A DNA stretch of 64,000 nucleotides, taken from assembly GCF_000142905.1 (NCBI RefSeq), contig NW_013657624.1:38235-102234 (forward strand), written 5' to 3'. The notes under the pieces were generated by a model. That model was not told the DNA's origin. It made no database searches and was given only the letters and a program-made list of their open reading frames with translations. Shown here in pieces: positions 1-9,218 of this stretch. The DNA is from Thecamonas trahens ATCC 50062 (Eukaryota > Apusozoa > Apusomonadida > Apusomonadidae). Each line of letters opens with the position of its first letter. Positions within the stretch are counted from its first letter, which is position 1. A program made the translations under genes and the position numbers.

Positions 1-2152
1 GCGGCTCAGGCTGTTGTTCGGGCGCCACCGCCTTGTGCACCTTCTCCATCTCGCGGACAAGGCCGGGATGGTCCGGAGCGAGCGAGAGGCCACGGCCAAG
101 AACGGCGGCGGCAGCGTCAAAATCGCCGGCCGAAACATGCAGCTTGCCGAGCGCAAGGTATGCCTTGACATACTCGGGGTTGATGTCAAGCGCCTTGCGC
201 AGGTCCGCTGCCGCCAGCTCAGCGTCGCCCATGTGCATGTAGCACGCACCACGGTTGGCGTACAGCGCGTGGTCGAGCGGGAACCCGTTTCCGGCCGCCA
301 GCGCCGCCACCAGGCGCAGCGCCGAGTTGTACACCGACATGGCGTCGACGTACGCGCCCTCGGCAAAGAGCGACGAGCCATCGGCCTTCAGCTCGTCCTT
401 CTCCTCCACAAACTTGGCGAGGAGCTCGTCAAAGGCATCCGATGCCCGCGGGAGCGCAAACAGCGCTGCCGCCGCAGCCTCGTACCGCGCCGTCTCCAGT
501 AGGATCTCGGCCTTGGACGCCGTGCACACCTGCGCAGCCTGTGCCACTTCGGGCTGGCAAGCCTCACCGGCCTCGCCCGCGAGAGCCAACGCCGCGTCGA
601 ACGCGCTGAGCGCCGCGTCGTGGGCCCCTAGGATCGAATGCACCGTCCCGAGCTTGGTCTGCAGCCGGACACGGGTGGCAATCGGCGTGTCGGCCGCCGC
701 CTCGGCCGCCGCTGCGTACGCCGCAGCAGCTGCCTCAAACTGCGAGTCGCGGATAGCGGCATTGCCGGCCTCCTCGGCCTCGGCCGTCGGCGAGATAGTC
801 GGCGCCACCGGAGCCGCCGACGCCGTCGACGCCAGTGAGTCGTTGTGGAAGAGCGACGAGGCGTCGGCCGAGGCATCGACCGACGCATCGATATCCGCGC
901 CGGCGCGGACCACCACGCTCAGCTTAATGGTCCGCCACCCGAGCTCCTCGGCAAGCTGGACTGCGTCGCGGAGTTCCGAGTCTGATCCGAGCTCAATGTC
1001 GTCGTCCTCGTCGTCCTTGTACGCCAGCTCGATGCCAGCGCCGCGCGGAGCCTTGATCCGGGTCCGCACCGACTCGATGAGTTCGATGTACGACTCGCCC
1101 GACGCCGAAGCCCGGAACGTCGAGCCGCCGTGCTTAAACTTGAAAAAGTATGTCGTCGAGACCTCGGCCGAAATGGCCGAGACACCGAGCTCAAAAGGAG
1201 CCGGTGGCGAGGTCGGAAGCGCCGCTCCAGAGGTGGAAGCGCCCGGCGCCGGCGTGCCCGGGCCAGCAGGCGGTGCAAACTCGCGGGCAGGCGTCTGCGG
1301 TGCAAGTGACGCCTCCGATGTCAGCTGCAGCATGTCAAGCATGCCGTACGGCCGCTTACCACGCACAACTGGGAGGTGGCGGTACTTGCCCTCGAGCATC
1401 ATTTCCAGCGCCTCCATGGGCGCGGTCGTCGGCGTGACCGTCGTCGGAGATGCGGTCATAACCTCGGCCAGGGTCGTCGTCGCCAGGTCCTTGCCCGCAA
1501 CAAGGACTCGAGCGAGCAAGTCGCGCTCGGTAAAGATGCCGACCAACGACGAGGTACCCGGCGCTACGACCAGAAGCGCCGACAGCCGGCGGATATCCAT
1601 GTGGGCGACTGCGCGTGCGACGGGCGCGTCCGACGGGAACAGCAGCGACTTGGCCGCCGCGCCACACGCCGCGCCTGCCGTTGCCGTGGATCCAAAGAGC
1701 GACGAGGCCCTCGCGGTCTTGTCATAGACCTTGAGCGCGTGCGAGACGCGCCACTTCATGGCCCTTGCCGACTCTGCCGTCGCGTACGATCCCAGAACAA
1801 GATCGTACGTCACCTCGAGCACGTCATGGAGACCAAGCGGAGCGCCAGCGTCATCTACGACCGGAAGATGGCGATAATGGCCACGATGCATGGCAGCGAG
1901 GACTTCATCAAGCGGCGTCTCGGGCGCCACGCTGTCGGGCTCGGGTGTCATGACCGACTCGAGGGTGGTGCTGTGGAGCTCTGCGCCACGAGCAGCGATG
2001 CGGGTAAGGATATCCCGTTCGGTAAGAATTCCCCGCAGTCGTCCGTCCTCACCCACAATGACCACAGCCGTCGCTCGGCTCTTGGCCATGTATCGTGCCG
2101 CGCTTTCCACACGTGTCGTTCCAGAGAACGCCATCGGCTGCGTCACGGGCAT
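1..2152 (-). CDS. CBS-domain / PB1 / TPR protein (C-terminus cut by window edge)
   Basis: An open frame runs from an ATG at 2152 (an in-frame TGA lies just upstream) to the window edge without a stop: about 717 residues. Four CBS-type repeats come first, in two pairs (roughly residues 1-135 and 170-310). Each pair ends in the typical YRHLPVV strand (residues near 120 and 285). A PB1-like domain follows (about 345-425), with an acidic OPCA-like stretch KDDEDDDIEL. The last part (about 460-717) is Ala-rich with TPR-like helices such as ALYANRGACYMHMGDAELAA. CBS pairs usually bind adenine nucleotides and PB1 domains dimerise with other PB1 domains, so an energy- or redox-sensing scaffold is a reasonable inference. 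Plants and fungi have CBS-CBS-PB1 proteins; the added TPR region is the unusual part. G-rich DNA at 2279-2330 (C-rich on the sense strand) precedes the start. Confidence 0.8.
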   Translation of the reverse strand, partial: MPVTQPMAFSGTTRVESAARYMAKSRATAVVIVGEDGRLRGILTERDILTRIAARGAELHSTTLESVMTPEPDSVAPETPLDEVLAAMHRGHYRHLPVVDDAGAPLGLHDVLEVTYDLVLGSYATAESARAMKWRVSHALKVYDKTARASSLFGSTATAGAACGAAAKSLLFPSDAPVARAVAHMDIRRLSALLVVAPGTSSLVGIFTERDLLARVLVAGKDLATTTLAEVMTASPTTVTPTTAPMEALEMMLEGKYRHLPVVRGKRPYGMLDMLQLTSEASLAPQTPAREFAPPAGPGTPAPGASTSGAALPTSPPAPFELGVSAISAEVSTTYFFKFKHGGSTFRASASGESYIELIESVRTRIKAPRGAGIELAYKDDEDDDIELGSDSELRDAVQLAEELGWRTIKLSVVVRAGADIDASVDASADASSLFHNDSLASTASAAPVAPTISPTAEAEEAGNAAIRDSQFEAAAAAYAAAAEAAADTPIATRVRLQTKLGTVHSILGAHDAALSAFDAALALAGEAGEACQPEVAQAAQVCTASKAEILLETARYEAAAAALFALPRASDAFDELLAKFVEEKDELKADGSSLFAEGAYVDAMSVYNSALRLVAALAAGNGFPLDHALYANRGACYMHMGDAELAAADLRKALDINPEYVKAYLALGKLHVSAGDFDAAAAVLGRGLSLAPDHPGLVREMEKVHKAVAPEQQPEP

Positions 2153-2702
2153 GACGGGTGGTAGCAGTCAGAGTGTATGAGGGAGGATGAAGATAGCCTT
2201 GGCCGTGGAAGGAGAAGGCGTGACGTCGGTGTTGCTGAGGGTATTCGGGTGGGGCAGAGTGCGGTGTGGCGCGGGGAAGGGGTGGCGGGGCGGGGCGGGG
2301 CGGGGGCGGGGTGAGGGGGGGGGGAAGAGGGCTGTTTTGGCGCCATTTTGTTCAAATTATTCAAAAGTTAATAACGCATGGCTGGTCGGCGGCGGTCGGG
2401 TCGACTCACTCACTCGCCGCCGTGCCAGCACGCCAATTGAAGCCAGCAATTCTCTGCTTGGCTGTGGAATCTTCCTCACACTCTATACCATGACCATACA
2501 TATAAACCCATCTTCGACATCTCTCATCGCGCGCCAGAGATCGTCATCAAGTGGGTATGTGTGGGCTACTGCTCCTCCGGAGCCGACGGTGTCGACCCCA
2601 TCGGAGCTCTAAGCTTTGCATCGCTGAGCCGGCCGCATGTACTAGCGATCCTTTGGCATCCGCCAATGGTAGGTAGCTGACTGGTCAGCAAGCACGTGGC
2701 GG
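2153..2702. other. Intergenic region between CBS/PB1/TPR gene start and armadillo gene end
   Basis: No coding signal seen. It holds a G-rich tract (2279-2330), an AT-rich patch (about 2345-2375), and the 3' flank of the minus-strand armadillo gene that ends at 2703. Confidence 0.5.
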
Positions 2703-5700
2703 TCAAATGTAGGCCACGTTGGAGGCCATGATCATGGCGCGGGCGCGGGCCATGGCATCCTCGACGCCCGGGAAGCTGTACATGAGCCCGCGTTGCTCGC
2801 GCTGACAGAGGACGCGAAGAATCCACTCGGCGTCCTTGTTGATGTACATGTCGTTGGGAAAGGTATTGATGGCGTCGACAAGGATCTTCGACTCGCCCTT
2901 GGTGCGAAAGAGCGGACGGACGTCAGCGAGTCCACAGAGCCTGCGAATGAGCTGGATGAGCTGTGCCATGACGGCTGCGTTCTTCCCGTGCTTGTTGACG
3001 ACCGAGTGGATCATGTCGATGCCACCGGCTGTGAAGAAAACTTGAGGTTGAGTTCGACGTTGAGGACAACCTGGCCCATGGCGGCCAACGCGTACTCTGC
3101 GATGCGCGCGTCGTCAAGGTGGTCGTTGACAGCCTCGATCAGGCCGCGGAGCCCGTCGCCGCCACACCGCTCGCGGACAGACTCGCGGTCGCACACCAGA
3201 TACAGGTACTTGAACGCGGCCTTGAGGATGGTCCGCTCGTTGGAAAATGTGTTCAGCGCACGGATGGCAATCGTATCGCTGGAGGCGTCAGCAAACATGG
3301 TCCGGAACCGCATGTCGTACGCCAGCCACGACATGAGGACGAGAACCACCTCGTTGAGCGCCGCAGATGTCGGTGCCCGTTCTGCGTGCTCGATGATGCT
3401 GGGAATGAGCGGCGACTGGGAGAGCGGGATGAGGATCTCGGAGGAGAAATCGGTCCGAACCGATCTCGCCAGTGGAATGTACACCTGCGCAAGGTTGACG
3501 ATAAGGTCCTGTGGCTTGGACACCTCAAGCTCCATGACTGCTGTGAGGAGGTCGACTGTTGTTGGCGACGCCATGATCGCCAGCACCCGCACCGCGCGCA
3601 GCGACGCCATCAGGGCCAGCAGCTCTACAAAGACCTCGATCGGCCCGAGTGCGGGAAGCGCCCGTGGTCCGCCCGACGCCAGATGCATGTCGAGGAGGGC
3701 GACAACTCCAAAGACCGCCTCGTACTTGGCCTTGGTATGCTCCTGTGCTCGCCGCAGCGTCCGCATCGTCAGCTGCTGCGGTGGCATCAGCCGCTCGTCG
3801 CGCGCATAGTGGCCCACAATCCGGGTCAGCCCACTCGTCAGCCGCCGTCGCTGACTCCCGCTCGTGCTGCCCGCGCCGCCTCCGCCCATTTCGGTGGCCC
3901 CGGGGTCAATCTTGGCTGGCGCCAGGTCACGCTGCGGCGGCATAGCCATCACTGGTGGTGGTGGCTTGGCTGGTGGCACCCGTGACTTGGCCGGCGGTTC
4001 GGGCGTGGGCTCGCCAAGCGCCACCACCGAGTCGCACGATCCCGAGTCCGAGTCGGAGAACGAGCTTTCACACTCTCCCGATACCTCGTCGCCGCTGACA
4101 TTCAGCTTGGCCGAGCTCTCGCCAGTGAGCGAGACATCGACGCCCAGCGCTGTCTGCAGGCTGCTCGGCGATGCGGCCGGCACCGCCGTGTCTGCCATCA
4201 CCGATGCATCGAGGAAGATCTCATCCGACGACGAGTAAGAGTCCGACGACGAGGAGAACGAGAACGAGTCGTCGAGAGTGAGCATTGTCGAGAGCTGGCG
4301 GTCGATCGCCGTCGCGTGCGAGAACTCATCCGAGTCGAGCTCGTCGTCGTCGAGGTGTGACGGCTTGGCCGACCCGATGGTCTGCTTGGTCTTTTTCTTG
4401 CTAGTCTTGCGCTTGACCTTGCCCTTGCCCTCACCACCAAAGGAGCTCTTGAGGATCGAGCTGTACGGCGACGACGGTGATGACTCAATCGCCTTTCCAC
4501 TCGCCGCCGCCAGCACCGACTTGCCGACACTTGGGCTCGACGACGTCGTCGACGAGCCCGTCGACGACGCCTGTCGCCGCGTTGGCTTGCCCGCCGATGG
4601 CCCGTTGCCCTCGAGCGTTCCCAGAATTGCCTCCATCTGCGCCTTGATGCCGTCGAGCGAGCTGAGCATGGTCGACGTGGTGAACGAGATCTCGCCGTTG
4701 TCGGGCAGGTTGACCTTGAGCGTCTCAAACAGTGCCCTCATCTCGGTCACCTGCTTGGCCAGCCCGCGCTTGTCCTCCTCGGTCGCCGGCCGCGCCGCTT
4801 CGGCCTGCTTCTTCGCACCATTTTGGCTCTCCGGAGCCTTCTTCAACTTGGCGTCGACCTCGTCGGCGTTATAGAAGAGCGTGACCGACCGCCGCCACGA
4901 CTTGCTACTGTCGTCAGCACCCACCCCGCCCCATCTCGAGCCGGCCACCACCGGCCCGTACCCGTTCGACGCTGCCGTCTCCAGAATGGCTCCGCGCATC
5001 GTCTGCGACAGTGCCTTGAACTCGTAGGTGTAGATGAGCTTGACACGGACAGCGTGTCCGTCGTTCGGGCTCGGCTCGATGCACAGCACGTCCTTTGCCG
5101 GCACGAACCATTGATCCTTGCCGCCAGGCGCCGCATTGGACACCCCCTCTGCACTCAGCACCAGTTCTCTGCACAATGACGAACGCAATGAACACGATCG
5201 AGCACGAGCGCGACGAACACGATCGAGCACGAATGCGATGAACACGATCGAGCACGAGCGCGACGAACACGATCGAGCACGAATGCGATGAACACGATCG
5301 AGCACGAGCGCGACGAACACGATCGAGCACGACCACAACCACGACCACGACCAACACACACAACCACAGCCACATAAGTCGCTCTCCCCCCCTCCCCCCC
5401 TTCCTCTCACTCTGGCGCCCAAAAAAGGACGCCATGTCCGTGACCTCAACAACAGCAAAAAAAAACGACATGTGCTAGACCGGTCCGAGGGCGGGCGCGG
5501 GGGGGCAGCGGGACTTTCCCAGAAACTCACTCAATCAGGGGATCGGCAAAAATTCGGTGGACTCGTTCAGTTGGCGTTCAGTTGTGTGAGTGAACGCATA
5601 CACATTGAGCGTGCGTTCAGTTTCTGTTCAGGCTGAGCCCCAACTGAACGAATTTTGAAGGCACACAAGCTCAGCTACGCAGCAGTGACGTGAGTTGGAG

Positions 5701-8700
5701 CACCACACTCGACTTACCCTTACGCAAGGTAGGGCACAGTTTCGGCGATATGGCAGCGACATGATGGGGGAGAGACACTTCAGTACGGTATTGCTGGCGT
5801 AGGGGGGGGGGGGTTAGGGGAGTTATACACTCACGTTGGTGTCCTTGTCACCACGCAGACAGCCGGTAGATTCTACCACCACTGCCGCAATGGATCAGGA
5901 CCTCGTGATGCCACAGAGCGACGAAATGCAGCATGCTTCAGCTTCAGAAGCGTCTCATGATACCGCCGAAGAGGTGAATCCCCCTACTGCTGGTTCCGAG
6001 GGCAAACAGCAGGCCTTGCCTGACAACACCAGCAACGTCGAGACGGCAGTCTTGTCCCCACCCGCTGCGCCATGCAGCCAAGAAGTGGACACTACTGAAG
6101 CACGAAGCTCACCTCGCAAGGCAAAGACCACATCGTCACGCTATCGCAAAAAGCGCGTTTGTGTCCGCTGGGGAGAGCCCGGAAGAATGCAGGATCTAGC
6201 CCAGGCGTACTACGACGTGGTGACGAAGTACGACTCCTCCAGCTCCACTGCCGGCAGAATGCACAGGTCCATTGCCAAGATCTTGAACGAGAAGTGGGGC
6301 AATACTGATGACGGTGGGCAAGTGTCTACCCAGACTGTGTCCAAGCAACTCAACCGCCTCCTGTCAAGGGTGCGCGAGCAGGAGGTGTTCTTGACCCAGT
6401 CCGGGAAGCGGGCCGACGAAGGGCCGCTGCCGCCCAGGAACCCACATCTGCATCAGGTGTACATGACTATCACCCAGGCTTGGCAATCATCCGGCCGGCG
6501 CAAGCCTCTCATCAAGCCCATTGACACTTCAGACGACACAAGTGTCCAGTTCGATGTGCTCGAGTCCATGTCCCAGGAGCAGTCGACAAGGCGGAATCGG
6601 ACCTCCGTGCACGTCCCTGAACGAGCCGTCGGCAACACTTCGTCGAGGACGACGTCATCTTGCGATTCAGATCCGGGCACGCCATCTGCTGAAACGCCTC
6701 GCAAGCGGCGTCGTTCTGGCGACAGCAGCGGATGTCCGTCCTCGGCGAAGAAGCGCAAGGTCCACTCCGTGGCCGATTCTCAGAAGCTCGTCGATCTGAC
6801 CGAGAAACACATCATGCTGTTTGAGGCCAGTGCCACTGCCGACCAGAAGCACAAGGATGCCATTCTCAGCGTGGCAACTAGTACTCTTGATGTACTGAAG
6901 CACCTGACCGTGACTTTTGACAAGATTGCAGCTTCACTGTAGTCTACGGCGACGTGGGACAAGATCACGTTCAACAGCATCGGCGACCTGTCAGAGAGTC
7001 AGGTCGACGATGTTGATAGTGACGAGTTCGTTCAAGCGTTCCTGGTTCGATTGCTTCAACAAAGGCAGCAAATACATCATCTGAGCTTACATCGATGGTG
7101 GCGCTGAAGTCCGTTGCGTCATCGGCATGAACCCCGGCCATCAAGTAGTTGTGGAGGCGGAATGCAGCGCTGATCATCGAGTTGTTGAGCTGATCTAGTT
7201 CTGTGGTCATACGAAGTAGGTACTGAAAGCGGCTCTTGAGCACTCCAAAGGCACGCTCGATGCAGTTCCTTGCTCTGCACTGTGGATCCCTTCTCTCAGA
7301 CACTCCCGAACGCGGGGTGACAATGTAGGGGAACACCGTACCACGGAATATGGCATCCCCGAGAATGGTGAACCCGGCACCGGTTGGATTGATACCGAAA
7401 CGACGCGGATTAGCGTAGAGGTTGCTCAATTTCAACATGTTGACATCGTTCGTCGAAGCTGGAAACCCCACGACGCAGTTGATGAACTGCACCGTGTCGA
7501 TTGCAACCGTGCATAGAGCACTAATGCGAGGGCCGGACCTTCGCCCGTGAAGCGCAATCTGATCGTCGCCATGTGGATTCTGAGCCAGGCAGAAGTCAGT
7601 TCCATCCACACAAGCAAACGCGCGTCGCAGCTTTGCCTCTTCACTAGCCTCAAAAGGCTGACCGCCGCGCGAGATCGAGTCCGCGATGTCCATATCCCAC
7701 TTTCCTTGGCGAGAACGCACAATGGCTGTGATCTCTGCAACATCCGGCCACTGTAATGGCATCATTTTCATCACGCGCCGCGACACTCGCTCGAGGATGT
7801 TCTTCAGGGACGAGGCGCTTACGTTGAGGAGAAGGGCAGCAGACCGGAGTCGCATTGCACCGTGACCAAGAACAAAGAGGAACACGGCCAACGCCTTCTT
7901 GGGGTGGATAGGGGGCCTCCCAACTCGACCAGCGCGTAGGACAACCTGCATTCGCCCGCGGGTATGGTTGGAAGTGAGATCAATCATCCAATCGTCACCG
8001 AATAGGAGCTGCCCGAGTTGATCGAACGACGACTGCGGCATGCGCAATAGAAAGCGAAACGCCTGATCACTTCCCCCAAGCAGCAGCATCAACAGCGGAT
8101 CACCAAGGAACGGTCTTGGCGTCAATCTACGAGCAGTAGCAGCAGCTTCCGCCGCCATAGCCATCTCGTCCCTGGCCGTGGCGATGGTAGAGACACACGC
8201 ACTGGCGCGGCGGACGGGCCCGCCTTCACCGACCTCCCACATGAATATCTGTGTGACCAAGTTGACAACCAGGTATGCACAAAGCATCCCAAACATCGCC
8301 GCAGCTTTGAGAAGTGACACGCGCTGAGATCGGAGAGCATGACGTGAGGGCACAGCTTCATCTGGCTCGACGCCGTCGTCGATGTCTACATCGGTGTCGT
8401 CGACCCACCGGGGCTCTCCGCTGCTCTGGCGCTCATTAGTGCATTTCCTTGACTCCATCCACACACAAGAACGTTTCCTACAATGCTTCTGCCACAGTGA
8501 ACTTGGGAGCAGTGTGTAGGGTCAATGCCGAGAGTGTGACGACCGCAGGCGGACTGCGTCCCGCCGTCCCTTGGCCAACCGGTAGAATTGACCACATCGC
8601 ACTGACTGAACATTTTTCTCGAACATGTTGAGTAGGTGAACGTGCCGAAGTTGAAACGACAGCTGAGCGTGTTGAGTTACATCGAGTTTTTGCCGAACCC

Positions 8701-8873
8701 CTCACTCATGGACCTGTGCGCCATCCGTACCTGCTCTGCTCCTTGCCCTTTGCGTTTGTTTTGGTCACTGGGTACCTCTGTATCTTTCCTTTCTTGCCTT
8801 TTCCCTTGCCCTTGCGTGGTGGGTGTTCCTTTCGCGTCTTTGGCTTCCACGTACTGGCCTCCTTTGCCGACAT
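2703..8873 (-). CDS. Armadillo/HEAT-like repeat protein, two exons, intron 1 carries a transposon
   Basis: Exon 1 is 8873-8855 (MSAKEA plus one base). Its donor is GTACGTGG. Exon 2 starts at 5148 after a TGCAG acceptor, and the phases match (1/1), giving MSAKEAKGVSN. The protein is about 821 aa. The N-terminal 110 residues are an unrecognised globular segment. A long Ser-rich, low-complexity middle follows, with a Pro-rich patch PPAKPPPP. The C-terminal ~330 residues are helical and armadillo-like, for example YALAAMGQVVLNVELN and QLIQLIRRLCGLADV. The frame breaks at about 3036-3040 in a T run of the sense strand. One added T joins KFFFTAGGIDMIHSV and makes the total exactly divisible by three, so an assembly undercall is likely. 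The 3706-bp intron (8854-5149) contains a 25-bp minisatellite and a complete PIF/Harbinger element. Function not recognised; ARM arrays are usually protein-binding scaffolds. Confidence 0.7.
5186..5335. repeat. 25-bp minisatellite in intron 1 of the armadillo gene
   Basis: About six tandem copies of a 25-bp unit (core ACGATCGAGCACGA), in two alternating variants (GAGCGCGACGA and GAATGCGATGA), so the higher-order period is 50 bp. It lies just upstream of the acceptor at 5149. Its open frame on the minus strand is an accident of the repeat. Confidence 0.85.
5535..5537 (+). repeat. Left target-site duplication TCA of the Harbinger element
   Basis: TCA directly abuts the left inverted repeat at 5538. 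The same TCA abuts the right end at 8702-8704. A 3-bp duplication is the hallmark of the PIF/Harbinger superfamily. Confidence 0.75.
5538..5559 (+). repeat. Left terminal inverted repeat
   Basis: Pairs with 8680-8701 at 19 of 22 positions. Both copies start GGGG and contain TCGGCAAAAA. Confidence 0.85.
5890..6942 (+). CDS. Harbinger-encoded Myb/SANT-like DNA-binding protein
   Basis: 350 aa from the ATG at 5890; the frame is open further upstream but without an ATG. Residues about 85-165 form a Trp-containing helical domain (VCVRWGEPGRMQDLAQAYYD ... KILNEKWGN ... KQLNRLLSRV) of the Myb/SANT or MADF type found in the second protein of PIF/Harbinger elements. A basic NLS-like cluster follows (PRKRRRS and AKKRKVH, about 278-300). 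A C-terminal helix that could dimerise covers about 305-350. In studied Harbinger elements this partner binds the subterminal DNA and carries the nuclease into the nucleus; that role is inferred here from position and architecture. The N-terminal 80 residues are acidic and Ser/Pro-rich. It converges on the transposase gene. Confidence 0.75.
   Translation: MDQDLVMPQSDEMQHASASEASHDTAEEVNPPTAGSEGKQQALPDNTSNVETAVLSPPAAPCSQEVDTTEARSSPRKAKTTSSRYRKKRVCVRWGEPGRMQDLAQAYYDVVTKYDSSSSTAGRMHRSIAKILNEKWGNTDDGGQVSTQTVSKQLNRLLSRVREQEVFLTQSGKRADEGPLPPRNPHLHQVYMTITQAWQSSGRRKPLIKPIDTSDDTSVQFDVLESMSQEQSTRRNRTSVHVPERAVGNTSSRTTSSCDSDPGTPSAETPRKRRRSGDSSGCPSSAKKRKVHSVADSQKLVDLTEKHIMLFEASATADQKHKDAILSVATSTLDVLKHLTVTFDKIAASL
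6971..8458 (-). CDS. PIF/Harbinger (DDE_Tnp_4 type) transposase
   Basis: 495 aa from the ATG at 8458. The C-terminal half is a HARBI1-like nuclease. Likely catalytic residues are D285 (CVDGTDFCLA), D368 (TILGDAIFRG) and E401 (NCIERAFGVLKSRF). The conserved middle motif appears as GFPASTNDVNMLKLS with D338. A helix-turn-helix-like segment (about 185-225, ALLLNVSASSLKNIL) precedes the core, as usual for this family. Length is normal to slightly long for the superfamily. An odd feature is a hydrophobic stretch near residues 49-73 (LLKAAAMFGMLCAYLVVNLV) not expected in a nuclear enzyme. The frame is intact. The gene converges with the Myb-like gene of the same element. Confidence 0.9.
   Translation of the reverse strand: MESRKCTNERQSSGEPRWVDDTDVDIDDGVEPDEAVPSRHALRSQRVSLLKAAAMFGMLCAYLVVNLVTQIFMWEVGEGGPVRRASACVSTIATARDEMAMAAEAAATARRLTPRPFLGDPLLMLLLGGSDQAFRFLLRMPQSSFDQLGQLLFGDDWMIDLTSNHTRGRMQVVLRAGRVGRPPIHPKKALAVFLFVLGHGAMRLRSAALLLNVSASSLKNILERVSRRVMKMMPLQWPDVAEITAIVRSRQGKWDMDIADSISRGGQPFEASEEAKLRRAFACVDGTDFCLAQNPHGDDQIALHGRRSGPRISALCTVAIDTVQFINCVVGFPASTNDVNMLKLSNLYANPRRFGINPTGAGFTILGDAIFRGTVFPYIVTPRSGVSERRDPQCRARNCIERAFGVLKSRFQYLLRMTTELDQLNNSMISAAFRLHNYLMAGVHADDATDFSATIDVSSDDVFAAFVEAIEPGTLERTRHYQHRRPDSLTGRRCC
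8680..8701 (-). repeat. Right terminal inverted repeat
   Basis: Reverse complement begins GGGGTTCGGCAAAAACTCGA and matches the left end at 5538-5559. Confidence 0.85.
8702..8704 (+). repeat. Right target-site duplication TCA
   Basis: Directly follows the CCCC end of the element and equals the TCA at 5535-5537. Confidence 0.75.
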
Positions 8874-9218
8874 GTCGAGAGGTTGGTACCGTGGTGGCGC
8901 TCTTGTTCGAGTTGAGTGCTACAGCGGCGGCTGGGCCGACCCGGTAGTCCCGCACGCGTTTTTTGCTTCGTCATGGTTGCAAATTTGTTTTTTTCGGCAA
9001 CACCATACTATCGCAGCTCTGCACAGATGCTCCACCACCGCGGTAAGCGTACCCAATACGCCATCCAGCCGTCCAGCCAGTCGTCGTCCCCTCACACACT
9101 CACACACACACATACGCCTGACCGCGTGAGCTGCTGCTCCACCGCGTGCCATAAGTCGCGTGTCACATGTTGTGGCAGGGAAGCTCCCCTCCAATTCGGC
9201 GAACCGCACACATGCTGT
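8874..9218. other. 5' flank of the armadillo gene / 3' flank of the channel gene
   Basis: 345 bp between the exon-1 ATG of the armadillo gene (8873) and the stop of the first glutamate-receptor-like gene (9219). A short CA repeat near 9095-9115. No further gene seen. Confidence 0.5.

Larger units (their letters stand above)
5538..8701. mobile_element. PIF/Harbinger DNA transposon, apparently complete (3164 bp)
   Basis: The ends are inverted repeats: left GGGGATCGGCAAAAATTCGG, right (read inward) GGGGTTCGGCAAAAACTCGA, with 19 of the first 22 bases identical. A 3-bp duplication TCA flanks both ends. Inside are two convergent genes with 28 bp between them: a Myb/SANT-like protein (5890-6942, plus) and a DDE transposase (8458-6971, minus). 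This is the two-gene layout of autonomous PIF/Harbinger elements. Subterminal DNA carries several GTTCAGTT motifs (5565, 5576, 5614; inverted at 5642 and as GACTGAAC near 8604), which could be protein-binding sites. Neither gene has a stop or frameshift and the DDE residues are present, so recent or ongoing activity is possible. The element sits in intron 1 of the armadillo gene, in the opposite or same sense depending on which of its genes is used as reference. Confidence 0.88.

Noticed and set aside
255-1727. 490-aa plus-strand open frame
   Set aside because: Ala/Ser-rich shadow of the minus-strand CBS/PB1/TPR gene, which has real domains. GC-rich coding DNA here opens long antisense frames throughout.
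5155-5530. Arg/Cys/Ser-rich N-terminal extension of the armadillo protein
   Set aside because: It is translated minisatellite and lacks an ATG start; the intron model with exon 1 at 8873 explains the region.
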